DNA of 27,630 nt from Gracilariopsis chorda (lineage: Eukaryota > Rhodophyta > Florideophyceae > Gracilariales > Gracilariaceae). The notes beneath the pieces are model-generated. The model worked only from the letters and a program-made list of their open reading frames with translations. It had not been told where the DNA came from and made no database searches. Of this stretch, positions 18,148 through 26,206 are shown one piece after another. The stretch covers positions 1-27,630 of the forward strand of contig NBIV01000428.1 of NCBI GenBank assembly GCA_003194525.1. The letters are read 5' to 3'. Each line of letters opens with the position of its first letter. Positions within the stretch are counted from its first letter, which is position 1. A program made the translations under genes and the position numbers.

Positions 18148-18647
18148 TTACTTCATACCAATTGCGCCAATTACTTCTTGAAAGATATACACGGGCTTGT
18201 GAAACTTGGCGATGATAGCAGCAATGTCATCAGAGGGCATATGCTTTGCGGTATCGATACGAAAGCCCTTGACACCTAGACTAATTAGGTCATTCATATA
18301 CCCCGCAATCCTATTACGAACGTATTCAGATTCAGTCTTCAAATCGTTCAAACCGACCAAGTCACAGTTCTGCACGTCGAAACCATTATTGTAGTTGATG
18401 GGCGTGACACAGCTATAGAAATCATTCGGAGAGTACGGAACATCTGGGAAGTTACGATCCAAAGCAGCCATATGATTAATGATCGCATCCACATAGATGT
18501 CGACGCCTACCTTGGCGCAGCGCTGCACCATGGATTGAAACTGAGATCTTGTACCACTTTTGCCCTCCACAGCACAGCTGAGCGGCTGATAACGGGACCA
18601 CCAATCTGGACGATTAACGGACATTTGCGGCGGGGATAAAGGCACAG
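18148..18647 (-). pseudogene. GH13 alpha-amylase, central fragment
   Basis: Alpha-amylase hydrolyses internal alpha-1,4 bonds of starch or glycogen. The frame reads PLSPPQMSVNRPDWWSRYQP at the end of beta strand 2, then conserved region I (VDAIINH). Region II (GFRIDTAKH) carries the nucleophile Asp and the Lys-His pair, and region III (YIFQEVI) carries the acid Glu. Region IV (with HD), domain C and the whole N-terminal strand are absent. Full enzymes are about 450-500 residues; this is about 165. A good minus-strand acceptor (ATCATCCCAG) lies at 18648, and a possible donor (GGTATGA) follows region III. It may thus be one exon of a split gene, but no flanking exon with GH13 sequence was found within reach. 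The frame that continues beyond belongs to the coiled-coil gene. Family call firm; state as fragment or exon unsettled. Confidence 0.8.
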
Positions 18648-18922
18648 CTGGGATGATTTAGCAACTAAATAGAACGAGTAACTGGAAATGTGTTCAGAAG
18701 TTAACTGTTGCTGCCACCAGGCTGCGCGCTTCAATCCTCTTGTGGTCACAACACAGATATTGCAGGTGAAACAAGCTCGAAAATTACGTACTACATCTTC
18801 CCTGCATCTGCTGCGCTCTTCAAGATTCTTGTGCGTACATCACCTTTCAGTAGCAAAGAGTACAGTATTCTCCTGATCACCATCCGAGTAGAGCTCGTCG
18901 TGGCCTGTTGCTGACAGCCTCC

Positions 18923-19245
18923 TCATAGTCGGCGCCCGTGTGCGCGCCGTCCGGGTCGTAGTAGCCGCACGCGAGCGCTTTGTACGACGTGGTCGTCATT
19001 GGGGCCGGTCCAGCCGAGCTCTCGCTGGCGGCTGCGCTTGGCTAGCGCGTGCTGCACGTCTATTGCACCGATGCCGCTGTACACCATGTCGTTCACGTGT
19101 TCTACAGATATGATGTTGAGATTAAGAGTGGATCGGATTACGGGTAGTTTCAATTGCTCTGCGACACTCTGGGAGAAAGGATGACCGCACTATTAGCAAC
19201 CTGAACACAAATGATACAAAACACACTTACCTTCTCTAGCAACAT
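18923..19245 (-). CDS. Small spliced hypothetical gene
   Basis: A mini first exon of five codons (19245-19231, MLLEK) ends at a strong donor, GTAAGT. The 62-base intron (19230-19169) ends TTTCTCCCAG. The next exon (19168-18923) continues in phase as SVAEQLKLPVIRSTLNLNII and runs about 80 codons to a TGA. The second half is Arg-rich and may be wrong frame: another frame there reads KALACGYYDPDGAHTGADYE. More exons may follow toward the amylase fragment. No family recognised. Two perfect hairpins lie immediately upstream, in its 5' untranslated or promoter region. The splice sites are the best evidence; coding status is uncertain. Confidence 0.35.
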
Positions 19246-19256
19246 CAGAAAGAGTG

Positions 19257-19303
19257 GAATCGGTTTCGGTGTTCACCCATGAAGTGAACACCGAAACCGA
19301 TTC
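19257..19303. repeat. Perfect inverted repeat, 20-bp arms, 7-base loop
   Basis: Arms 19257-19276 and 19284-19303 are exact reverse complements around CCATGAA. The arms contain CGGTTTCGGTGTTCAC. The structure lies 12 bases upstream of the ATG of the small minus-strand gene. Confidence 0.95.
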
Positions 19304-19347
19304 ACCGAATGTGATCGCTGTCACAACGGCGGCGCGCTGCGAGCGCA

Positions 19348-19410
19348 CGGCTGAACACGTGGAACTTCCATGTGTTCACTGAACACATGGAAGTTCCACG
19401 TGTTCAGCCG
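19348..19410. repeat. Perfect inverted repeat, 31-bp arms, 1-base centre
   Basis: Arms 19348-19378 and 19380-19410 are exact reverse complements around a single C at 19379, a nearly continuous 63-base palindrome. It includes GTGTTCA also present in the neighbouring hairpin, and its end (TGTTCAGCCG) is repeated once more at about 19416-19425. Confidence 0.95.
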
Positions 19411-19425
19411 CACACTGTTCAGCCG

Positions 19426-19670
19426 TAAGCCCTACACTGTACTTTCGACGAGGCCGATTTGCTTCAAGACCGAATACCAAGGGTAGGCCGGCAACCCCAC
19501 GATTGGCTTGGCGGCACTCGAACCGAATCTTTCTCACGCCCTTCAACCGTGTTGAGCTACGACTCCTGTCGTAGGGTGCGACTGGGACTAATCGCTAACC
19601 CGCATAATCATTTTTGGAAGTGAAGTTCGAGGTTTTCCACAGTTTGTCGAGCAGCAGAATCTGTGCTCTC
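19426..19670. other. No supported gene
   Basis: A stretch with a tRNA-like T-loop string on the minus strand (GGTTCGAG) and a short inverted repeat CTACGAC...GTCGTAG near 19557-19576. A full tRNA cloverleaf could not be folded. Confidence 0.4.
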
Positions 19671-20151
19671 ATGGCAACCGAGTGCCTCTTAGAACTGCAC
19701 CGCGTTTTGTCAAAATCCGACTTTGATACAGTTGAGTCGTTCATCTTGCTCTACAACGAGTTTTCTTCGGAAACATCCGGTCAAACGAGAGCCTGCTTTC
19801 AACTTTTTATTGATAATCTTGAAGCAAGGTACAAGAAGAAGTTCGAAAACTGCCAAAAGGTGCTTTCTTTAACCCTGGAAGACATCCAACAGCAAATCTC
19901 TTGAGAATGGATCAACGATCTCCTGAATCTGAGAGGAGGAGGAACAAAGGCAAAATGCGACGAATGTGTGGAGATAACAAGAATCGAGCAATGTGTGACC
20001 GATCCGCTAAAACTGAGTACACTAAAGGGCTGGCACAGGCTGGGAAGCTTTCGGACGAAAATCAAAAGCTTGCTGCCATCCAGAAAGAGGTGGAAAGAAA
20101 TGAGCAATATGCTGATGGCCAGAGCTCAACTTCTCCGATCAAGAATGTAGA
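19671..20151 (+). pseudogene. Helical hypothetical protein split by one in-frame TGA
   Basis: The ATG at 19671 opens 77 codons reading ATECLLELHRVLSKSDFDTV, helical and moderately acidic, then DNLEARYKKKFENCQKVLSL, and stops at TGA (19902-19904). The same frame then stays open for 82 more codons (WINDLLNLRGGGTKAKCDEC, then ITRIEQCVTDPLKLSTLKGW) to a TAG at 20149. Together this would be about 160 codons with a single internal stop. A nonsense mutation, recoding or a sequencing error could explain it. Alternatively the downstream part is chance: another frame (19907-20161) is also open there, with ATG at 19907 and Lys/Glu-rich sequence, so a frameshift is also possible. No family recognised; the helix-rich pattern suggests a coiled-coil protein. 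Confidence 0.4.
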
Positions 20152-20161
20152 AGTAGAGTAG

Positions 20162-21042
20162 ATGTTGCCCCCTTTGCGAGTTCCTTATCAACTTTGTGAG
20201 TCTTTTTTACTAGTACACTTCTCTTCTTCTTCTTCTGAATTCGTTGTTTGTATTATCTGACAAAACGCGTTCTTTGTCGGCGCTCACGGCCACGCACTTC
20301 AGCGGCTGTTTTTGTAGTGCACCAGAAGGATCTACGAACGGCGCGGTGCCAGAAAAGGTGCAGTGAGTGTGGGTCCCACATGAAGATTGAAGCTCAGCTC
20401 ACCGCTTTCATCCACATTTCTTGCATGCCAACACCGTGAACTCACGGAAGAAAGCATGAGTCGCTCCATCAACAACATAGAAGCCCCATATCCAATAAGA
20501 CAATCCCGTTCCATCTCCCCCAACCTCAACCCCCCATCGCGACTATGGCCCTCCCTAGGCTGTCTCGTCAACATAGCACGCGGCCCCCTCGCCCTTGCAT
20601 GCATCTTGTCCTTCACCATATGTTTCAGCTTCTGGTAAAAGATCGGTCCAGAAAATACTAACGCTCGCAACGGCTCGCCGGACATACCGCTATACGCAAA
20701 GGTTTTCCGTTGTAGTTGTACCCGGCTCGCACCAAACTCTCTGCACACAACTCAACTTTGTCTCCATGGAATGCAGTTCCGTCTCCGCAACGGCCCTCAA
20801 ACACACCAACCTTCCCAGCGATGAACTCAATCATCTTTCCTTCGGTACAAGCAGAAGCGTTTCCCGGCATCCGGTGGTTCTCAGGTGCTTCTCCTCTCGC
20901 CTGAGATGTGCGAAGCACCAGTCTGCTCCACGGAAGATCCGGCGTCGTTCTTTCCTTGCGCGTATTATATCTCTCCTTCTCCCGCAACAGCAATCATCCC
21001 AAAGGCAACTTGGTACACGGTCTCGCCTTGAGCCTCTAACCG
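20162..21042. other. No supported gene; upstream region of the TIR gene
   Basis: Several ORFs overlap on both strands here (for example 20332-20748 minus and 20595-21131 plus), without domains. A CTT-rich tract lies at 20218-20236. The last 100 bases should carry the TIR gene's promoter and 5' untranslated region; no TATA box was recognised. Confidence 0.45.
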
Positions 21043-22275
21043 ATGACACACGCTCATCTTTCCTCCATGTCAACAAACGCATCTTCTTCACATACACTAC
21101 CGTTCGACATATTTCTCAGCCATGCCGGTGAAGATAAGGAAGCCATTCCCCGTCCATTGCACAAACGACTGTGCAAGCATGGCATTTTGGTCTTCTTTGA
21201 CGCCGAGTCCTTCCGTCTCGGCGAGGATTGCCCAAACGTCATGATCCACGCCATGCAAACCGCCCCCGTTGGCGCCTTCATTATAAGTCCCGAATTCGTT
21301 GACAAGGAGTGGCCCATGCGCGAGCTCTTGTCGTTTGTCGACAGATACGACCACGCCATGGCGGCCGAAGAGACCCCTCCGTTGCTAATCCCTGTGTTTT
21401 ACCGTCTTTCCACGCGTGACTGTCGCGATCCGGCCATGTTCAACACGCATAGCGGCCTTTTTCTTCAGCACGGGCTGTTCAAGCGTGCCATGGAAGGCGT
21501 CGTCTCTCTCCAAGATATTTCACATGCATTGCACACAGCCGCTACCGTTTGGAGCATCGAAAACGACTTCGGCGCTTCCAACCGTGGCCGTCCGAACCTG
21601 GTCGCCACCAGAGAATCCTTCATTCGAATGACTCAAGAGAACGTCTTAGATCGCCTTCAAGAAGAGAGACCTGACTTGATGGAGAAGTATCATCCAAATG
21701 TAGATGCTCAACTTCAGCTCCAAAATCTATACTTTGCGTGTAACATGGTACCATCAAATCCTCCTAGATTAACTCTGGACTATGGTTCACGGACTACATT
21801 TGAAGGGAGGCTGAGAGCTGCGGTTCTGGGAGAAAGCGGAAGCCAAATAGTTGCTGTCGTAGCTTCTGGTCAAGGTGGCGTTGGTAAAAAGAGCGCTTTG
21901 AGGGCACTTGCCCATTGTATGGAAATCAAACGGGCGTTTCCCGGAGGTGTTCTGTACATTCAGCTTGGAAACGATGCTGGAGTGTCAGAGTTAATGAGAG
22001 GAATAGCAAAGATTGTTGATCGTACTGGAGGTTCCAAACTACAGAGGGAGATTCAGGCTGCTAGGTCTGTTGAAGAGGCGTGCCAGAAGGCTTCAAAGTG
22101 GTTTGGCTCAAGTAAATGCTTGGTTCTGATTGATGACATTTGGAAATTGAATGGAATAGACTCAAAGGTATTGAAAACTATGGGCCTAATGGTGAGCACG
22201 AGCAGTAGACTGGTATACACAACCAGAGACGAGCACTTTATGAGCCGCGCAAACGAAGTGATTGAGTTCAAAACG
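21043..22275 (+). pseudogene. TIR-NB-ARC immune-receptor-like gene, truncated by LTR insertion
   Basis: The ATG at 21043 (or 21067, MSTNASS) starts a frame with a TIR domain at residues about 21-150. FDIFLSHAGEDKE is box 1. FFDAESFRLGED follows, then AFIISPEFVDKEWPMRELL, where Glu94 sits at the place of the NADase catalytic Glu. A linker of about 80 residues leads to the NB-ARC: RTTFEGR at about 250, a P-loop GQGGVGKKS at 276-284, Walker B CLVLIDDIW at 359-367, and the RNBS-B-like SSRLVYTTRDEH. The P-loop has Lys instead of Thr after the invariant Lys, which is unusual. The ARC2, GLPL, MHD and any repeat region are missing because an LTR begins at 22276; the frame merely reads on into it to 22698. 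TIR-NB-ARC proteins sense infection and cleave NAD+ in plants and bacteria; here the role is inference. Confidence 0.85.
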
Positions 22276-23190
22276 TGTGGTGCAATCCCGGTGTGGGAAA
22301 GGCACCCAAGGCAGCTCGAAGCCTTGCTCTCTTGGAGAGGTAGGCCCAGCTGGGTAGAGCCCTCCGTGTCCCGTATGACGGGTGTAACTCCGTCGGGAGC
22401 CTGGATGTACCTCGGAGGTTTAGGGGTTAGAACGGGTCGGAACCACGGCTGGTCCGGAAGTAGCCTGCGAACAGTGGAACAAAAGAGGGAAAGGGACCAC
22501 CCGACGGGGGCGTGCGGAAAGCGGGAACAGACCCCGGAGGGGGGTGCCGATACACACACACGAACACGCACCGCGCGGCGGTTAGGGGATATGAGGGGAA
22601 GGGATGGTCTCACGGTCTCACGACACACGTCGGTAATATCAATACCCAAAACTGGGGCGGAGATAGGGCCTGTACGGGCGGTCACACGACAACAATGAAT
22701 ACCACGAGTGGTCACAACCCACTGGGTACGACGAGCACGGTCTCCTCGGTGGTGCGAGTCGGGTGAAACTATCGGGCAAGCGGTGTACCTCCGCGAGGAG
22801 TTAGACACTTCGCATGGCGAATAGAGTCAGAGCCGAACTCTTGTTACTTTTCTTGGTGAGCTCGCCGCCGTGCGGCCGACGCTCAAGTACTAGCTCAGTG
22901 CAGTACAGTAGGTAGTGCACTAGCCTAAGTAAAATTAACCCCTAAACTATACTAAAATAAGTAGCCGTTTTGGGCCTCCTGGCCGGGGCTGTAGCCACGT
23001 GTCCACCACCCTTGCCAGGCAAGTACCACAAAATATGAATGTTCCCAAAACCACCCTGGGTAACCCGACCGCTAATTAGCCCGGTAAACGGGGGCTAAAA
23101 TTCATGCATCCCGCTTCATCGCTCGCACCGAGTACACCTCAGATATGAGTTTCACCATCGCCCGTACGCGGGAATGTATTGCACTACACA
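22276..23190 (-). repeat. 3' LTR of element 2
   Basis: On the plus strand it begins TGTGGTGCAAT and ends ATTGCACTACACA. Its ends thus form an inverted repeat with TG...CA, about 915 bp long (the high-coordinate end could be two bases shorter). The polypurine tract lies directly beside the high-coordinate end. A short CA-rich run occurs at about 22550-22562. Similarity to the LTR at 5933-6726 is clear at the ends and in patches but low between. Confidence 0.8.
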
Positions 23191-23201
23191 TCCCCCTCCT
23201 T
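23191..23201 (-). other. Polypurine tract of element 2
   Basis: Plus strand TCCCCCTCCTT, that is AAGGAGGGGGA on the element's strand, immediately before the LTR start. This is the standard position for priming plus-strand DNA synthesis. Confidence 0.75.
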
Positions 23202-23238
23202 AAGGGCCGAAAACGAACGTGAGTATAGGCGTGAGGAG

Positions 23239-25080
23239 ATGAGGCGCGAGGGTATAAATAGTCCCGACAAGGGAATCGCCGAGATACCGGTCCCCCGTAC
23301 CAACACGGTTACAACTGATCAACCCTCAGTACCTTCTTCAACAGACTCTGCGCCCCTCTCTACTATGACCAACACTCCGTTTTCGAACAACTCGCCTGCG
23401 GGCGCCCCGCAGGGGACTTCCGCGAGCGGACAACCTTCCTTCGCGACGCCGGGGTCGTGGGTTCGTCACCCAACCTCTGGGTTCCTCTCCTTGCCTCTGC
23501 CTGGAGGATCGTCTCATGTTCCAACCTTGGATGCCTCGGATGCCGCGAGTATCGCCGCCTGGAATTCCGCTCAAGCGATACCGATCACTGCGACCGCCGC
23601 CGGCTGGGTGTCACCATCGACACTTTGGGCCCGCAATCCCCGGGAAGACGCTCTCCTCTTTTCGCGTGCGCCCTGGTTCCACCCCACATGGGTTTCCGAC
23701 TCGGACCTCATCGACTCCTATGTGGAGGAGGGCGAGCTCCCAGGGGGACTAGGCCGGGATATGGTCGACTCCTTCGACTGGAGGACGCGTATCGCGGTAG
23801 AGCCACAGTTCCTCGCACGGAAGCGCACCAGATATGGTTTCGAGACGCTGAATGAAGCCCGTGCCGGGATGGCCAAGGTCGCCTACAACCGTCTCGCCCG
23901 CGCAAGTTATCCGGATAAGCTGATACCAACGGAATACAGCTTTGACCTCTCGCGGTACCGTACCTACGGTGAAGTCTCATACTGCGAGAACCTTGCTGCC
24001 TACCAGCCATCTACACCGTTCCGGTCCACTCCAATAGAAGCCGGGATGCTCCTCTGGAGGCGCCCAATTCTGCGTGCAGAGTTCCGATATCTTCGTCGTC
24101 CGAATCATCGCGGATCCTTCTTCGACCGACTCCGGTTTGAGCGAAAGGCGCGCTCCCGCTTCGGGTTCCTGGTACCATACCAAAATCTCGAGGTCGAGAG
24201 GCTCCGTCCATCCGCGATGCGCGGCCGGTATGCACCTCTACCCCATTGGTGGAGCAGGTTCGAAGTCCCGAGGGGATGCTTTGCGGAGATGCCTCCATGC
24301 CTCAGCTACATCGGTTCACGATTAATCAACAATCCGGATTCCGGTTACTGGACTCTCTTCCTCGCCGAATGGGCTGCTCGCGTTGCCGCATTTCTCCTCT
24401 GGGAGGTGTACGACAAGAACCGTCTGTGGTACATTCCTCCTCACCTACGCCAGGTTATCCGCCGATTGGATCTCTATATCCCTCTGGGATCCGAAGCCAA
24501 TGTGGATGAGCTTCAGTGCCTTCTGAACACCATCGACATGGTTAACTGGGATACAGTCCCAGTCTCCAACGTCCCTGACGGTGAGCCTTCCAGGCATGAT
24601 CGCTCTCCAGGCCGGAGAAATCCAAACGCTGGCAACTTCGTCTTCTATGACCCTTGGGAGGTATCCGTGACTTCACGGGCTCACGCGCTAGCGTTACGCG
24701 ATGTACCACGCTCCGTTCCGCGAGGCCACCCGGTTGGGTTCATGTTTTCCGATGACTGGCACGGTTCCTACGAGAATGATCCAATGGTGGATGACGACCC
24801 CGATGAGGTGGAGGAGGCCGTAGCCCCGGTAACGGCGATGGTCAACGATCTCGACGGATCCGGCCAGCATGTGGCTGCTCCAGATGGCTGGAATATGGCC
24901 GCCAGTGCGGCTGCTTCTCCGTCTACCGCATCTCCGGTCCCCGTGGACCCTCAGGCCGTTGCCCTCAGGGCTCACCTCCAGTCCATTGGAGTGGTTGCGC
25001 CTTCCAAACTCACCAGCGTGAGCGAGTTATTGGCTTTCGCGTCTGCGAACTACCAACCGCCAACGAGCGGCTCATCCTAA
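23239..25080 (+). CDS. Antisense ORF of the LTR element, product unknown
   Basis: An intact frame of 613 codons from the ATG at 23239, or 571 from the ATG at 23365 (MTNTPFS), which I prefer because the TATA-like box lies between the two. It runs opposite to pol, between the chromodomain end and the 3' LTR. The N-terminal 130 residues are Ser/Pro/Thr-rich. The middle (about 150-450) is ordered and rich in Trp, Tyr, Arg and Phe (for example LLWRRPILRAEFRYLRRPNH and LPHWWSRFEVPRGCF), with a hydrophobic helix (YWTLFLAEWAARVAAFLLW). The C terminus is acidic, then Ala/Ser/Pro-rich. I see no zinc knuckle, protease, RT or envelope signal peptide, and no similarity to the gag of element 1. Antisense ORFs in this position are known from plant elements such as Grande. 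Function unknown. Confidence 0.75.
   Translation: MRREGINSPDKGIAEIPVPRTNTVTTDQPSVPSSTDSAPLSTMTNTPFSNNSPAGAPQGTSASGQPSFATPGSWVRHPTSGFLSLPLPGGSSHVPTLDASDAASIAAWNSAQAIPITATAAGWVSPSTLWARNPREDALLFSRAPWFHPTWVSDSDLIDSYVEEGELPGGLGRDMVDSFDWRTRIAVEPQFLARKRTRYGFETLNEARAGMAKVAYNRLARASYPDKLIPTEYSFDLSRYRTYGEVSYCENLAAYQPSTPFRSTPIEAGMLLWRRPILRAEFRYLRRPNHRGSFFDRLRFERKARSRFGFLVPYQNLEVERLRPSAMRGRYAPLPHWWSRFEVPRGCFAEMPPCLSYIGSRLINNPDSGYWTLFLAEWAARVAAFLLWEVYDKNRLWYIPPHLRQVIRRLDLYIPLGSEANVDELQCLLNTIDMVNWDTVPVSNVPDGEPSRHDRSPGRRNPNAGNFVFYDPWEVSVTSRAHALALRDVPRSVPRGHPVGFMFSDDWHGSYENDPMVDDDPDEVEEAVAPVTAMVNDLDGSGQHVAAPDGWNMAASAAASPSTASPVPVDPQAVALRAHLQSIGVVAPSKLTSVSELLAFASANYQPPTSGSS
23253..23260 (+). promoter_or_regulatory. 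Candidate TATA box for the antisense ORF
   Basis: TATAAATA lies about 60 bases inside the element from the LTR. A start of transcription about 30 bases on would give a leader of about 80 bases before the ATG at 23365. It also lies within the open frame of the longer form, so the match may be fortuitous. Confidence 0.4.
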
Positions 25081-25416
25081 GTCAGGATCCTGGACCGTGG
25101 CACGCACACCTGATATAGGTTAGCGCTTAACGCTCCATAGCTGGTGGTAAACGACTTCCTTCTTCTATATCCGTATGTCCGGACTCTTTTTTTTCTTCTT
25201 CATAGCATCTTCATGCTGGACCGCTAGGCGGCATTCTTCATTAAACCGTTACTTCGGTCGGACCGCTAGGCGGTGTGACGTCCAATGACCATTGGTTTCC
25301 CTATCCAGTCCATTACTTCGTGTAACCTTCTGTAGCCAGATCTCTTCCTGTGTCCTCTTCTCTTCGGAGACTTCTCTTCCGTCTTCGGAATCTTCTGCAT
25401 AGTGCAGTGTATCGTC
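25081..25416. other. Convergent 3' region with duplicated small hairpin
   Basis: It lies between the stop of the antisense ORF (plus) and the end of the chromodomain frame (minus). The 14-base sequence GGACCGCTAGGCGG occurs at 25218-25231 and 25260-25273; each contains a CCGC-TAG-GCGG hairpin. A T-rich run (25188-25196) precedes them. Both transcripts should end here. Confidence 0.6.
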
Positions 25417-26148
25417 CTACCCAACCTGGGCCATGTCCAAAGTGGATGGGAGTGGGAACCGCGTCCGGCGGTGGTAGGTTATCACCTTGGAACGAGGAAG
25501 GTGCTGAATGGGCTCCCATGTGTCCTCTTCCGGGGGGTATCCGTACCATCGGATTTGGTAAAACCACACTCCTTTGGAGTCCAGAACATGATCCACGATG
25601 TGGTCAACGACAAACTCCTGGTCGTACGTAGCCGGCTCCTGACCCGTCATGGCAGGGCTTAAGGGGAGAACCCTGTGAGGGGACTTGCCTGAAATTGGCG
25701 CGACCCGGCGGGCAAAGTCAGCTTTCCTCGACGCTGCGAGTGCTGGGACTTGATACCGCATTGCGGTCTTTCCGCTTCCTAATCCTCTCCTTGTGGGGGG
25801 GGGGGGGGCCTTCCGTTCTAACCGGATTCCCCTATTGACTCGCAGCTCGCGAGCTCTTCTCCCACGCGACCCGTGCAACTCTGGTGAGTTTGACCGTTCA
25901 CGGTGAGGGAGGCGGTTCACTACGGTTCCGACGCCAGGAGGCGGATTGCCATGCATCACACACTGTGATTGGCTGGCCGCTGGCGGCAAGTGTCGCGCGC
26001 GGTCTTTCCACGACGCGGGTCTTGACTGTACTCCTGACGCCGGCCGGCGGTATGTACGTGTACACCTTTCCACGGTTTGGAATTTCGGGCTTCGTCCGCG
26101 TGACAGTGGCGTCACAGTGTCCATTTGTGGGGCTCTGCGGTAACGCAC
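25417..26148 (-). CDS. pol: Pol C terminus with chromodomain (element 2)
   Basis: The last 70 residues read EFVVDHIVDHVLDSKGVWFY, then IRWYGYPPEEDTWEPIQHL. The aromatic residues and the W-E-P closing motif are those of a chromodomain. In gypsy-type chromoviruses this module follows integrase and helps direct insertion to histone-marked chromatin. The stretch before it is Arg/Pro/Ser-rich and disordered. The frame differs from that of the integrase ORF, which stops at 26207, and it crosses a run of 14 G (25795-25808; C on this strand). The open N-terminal part of this ORF may therefore not be the natural one; a slip in the run or an indel between 26148 and 26209 could restore a single polyprotein. 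Chromodomain identity is firm. Confidence 0.75.
   Translation of the reverse strand: MRYRRAPQMDTVTPLSRGRSPKFQTVERCTRTYRRPASGVQSRPASWKDRARHLPPAASQSQCVMHGNPPPGVGTVVNRLPHRERSNSPELHGSRGRRARELRVNRGIRLERKAPPPPTRRGLGSGKTAMRYQVPALAASRKADFARRVAPISGKSPHRVLPLSPAMTGQEPATYDQEFVVDHIVDHVLDSKGVWFYQIRWYGYPPEEDTWEPIQHLPRSKVITYHRRTRFPLPSTLDMAQVG
25795..25808. repeat. Homopolymer, 14 G on plus strand
   Basis: Uninterrupted G run inside the pol 3' region, just before the chromodomain in pol direction. It is prone to replication slippage or sequencing error and is a likely cause of the frame change. Confidence 0.9.
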
Positions 26149-26206
26149 GCAGTGTCAACCACACTCTCCGTGTCCGCGGTTACTTTTCAGCTCATCACGA
26201 AACTGG

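Noticed and set aside
19490..19580. tRNA gene on the minus strand (GGTTCGAG and GCTCAACACGGTTGA look like T- and D-arms)
   Set aside because: No anticodon stem, and the T-stem does not pair in the right register; a cloverleaf could not be built.
22053..22808. 251-codon minus-strand ORF spanning the LTR and the TIR gene
   Set aside because: It crosses the insertion boundary, is composed mainly of LTR sequence and has no domain.
23239..25080. Reading the plus-strand ORF as gag of a second, plus-strand element
   Set aside because: It has no resemblance to the gag core of element 1, no zinc knuckle, no PBS beside the LTR (a polypurine tract is there instead), and no plus-strand pol follows; the sequence beyond encodes pol on the minus strand.
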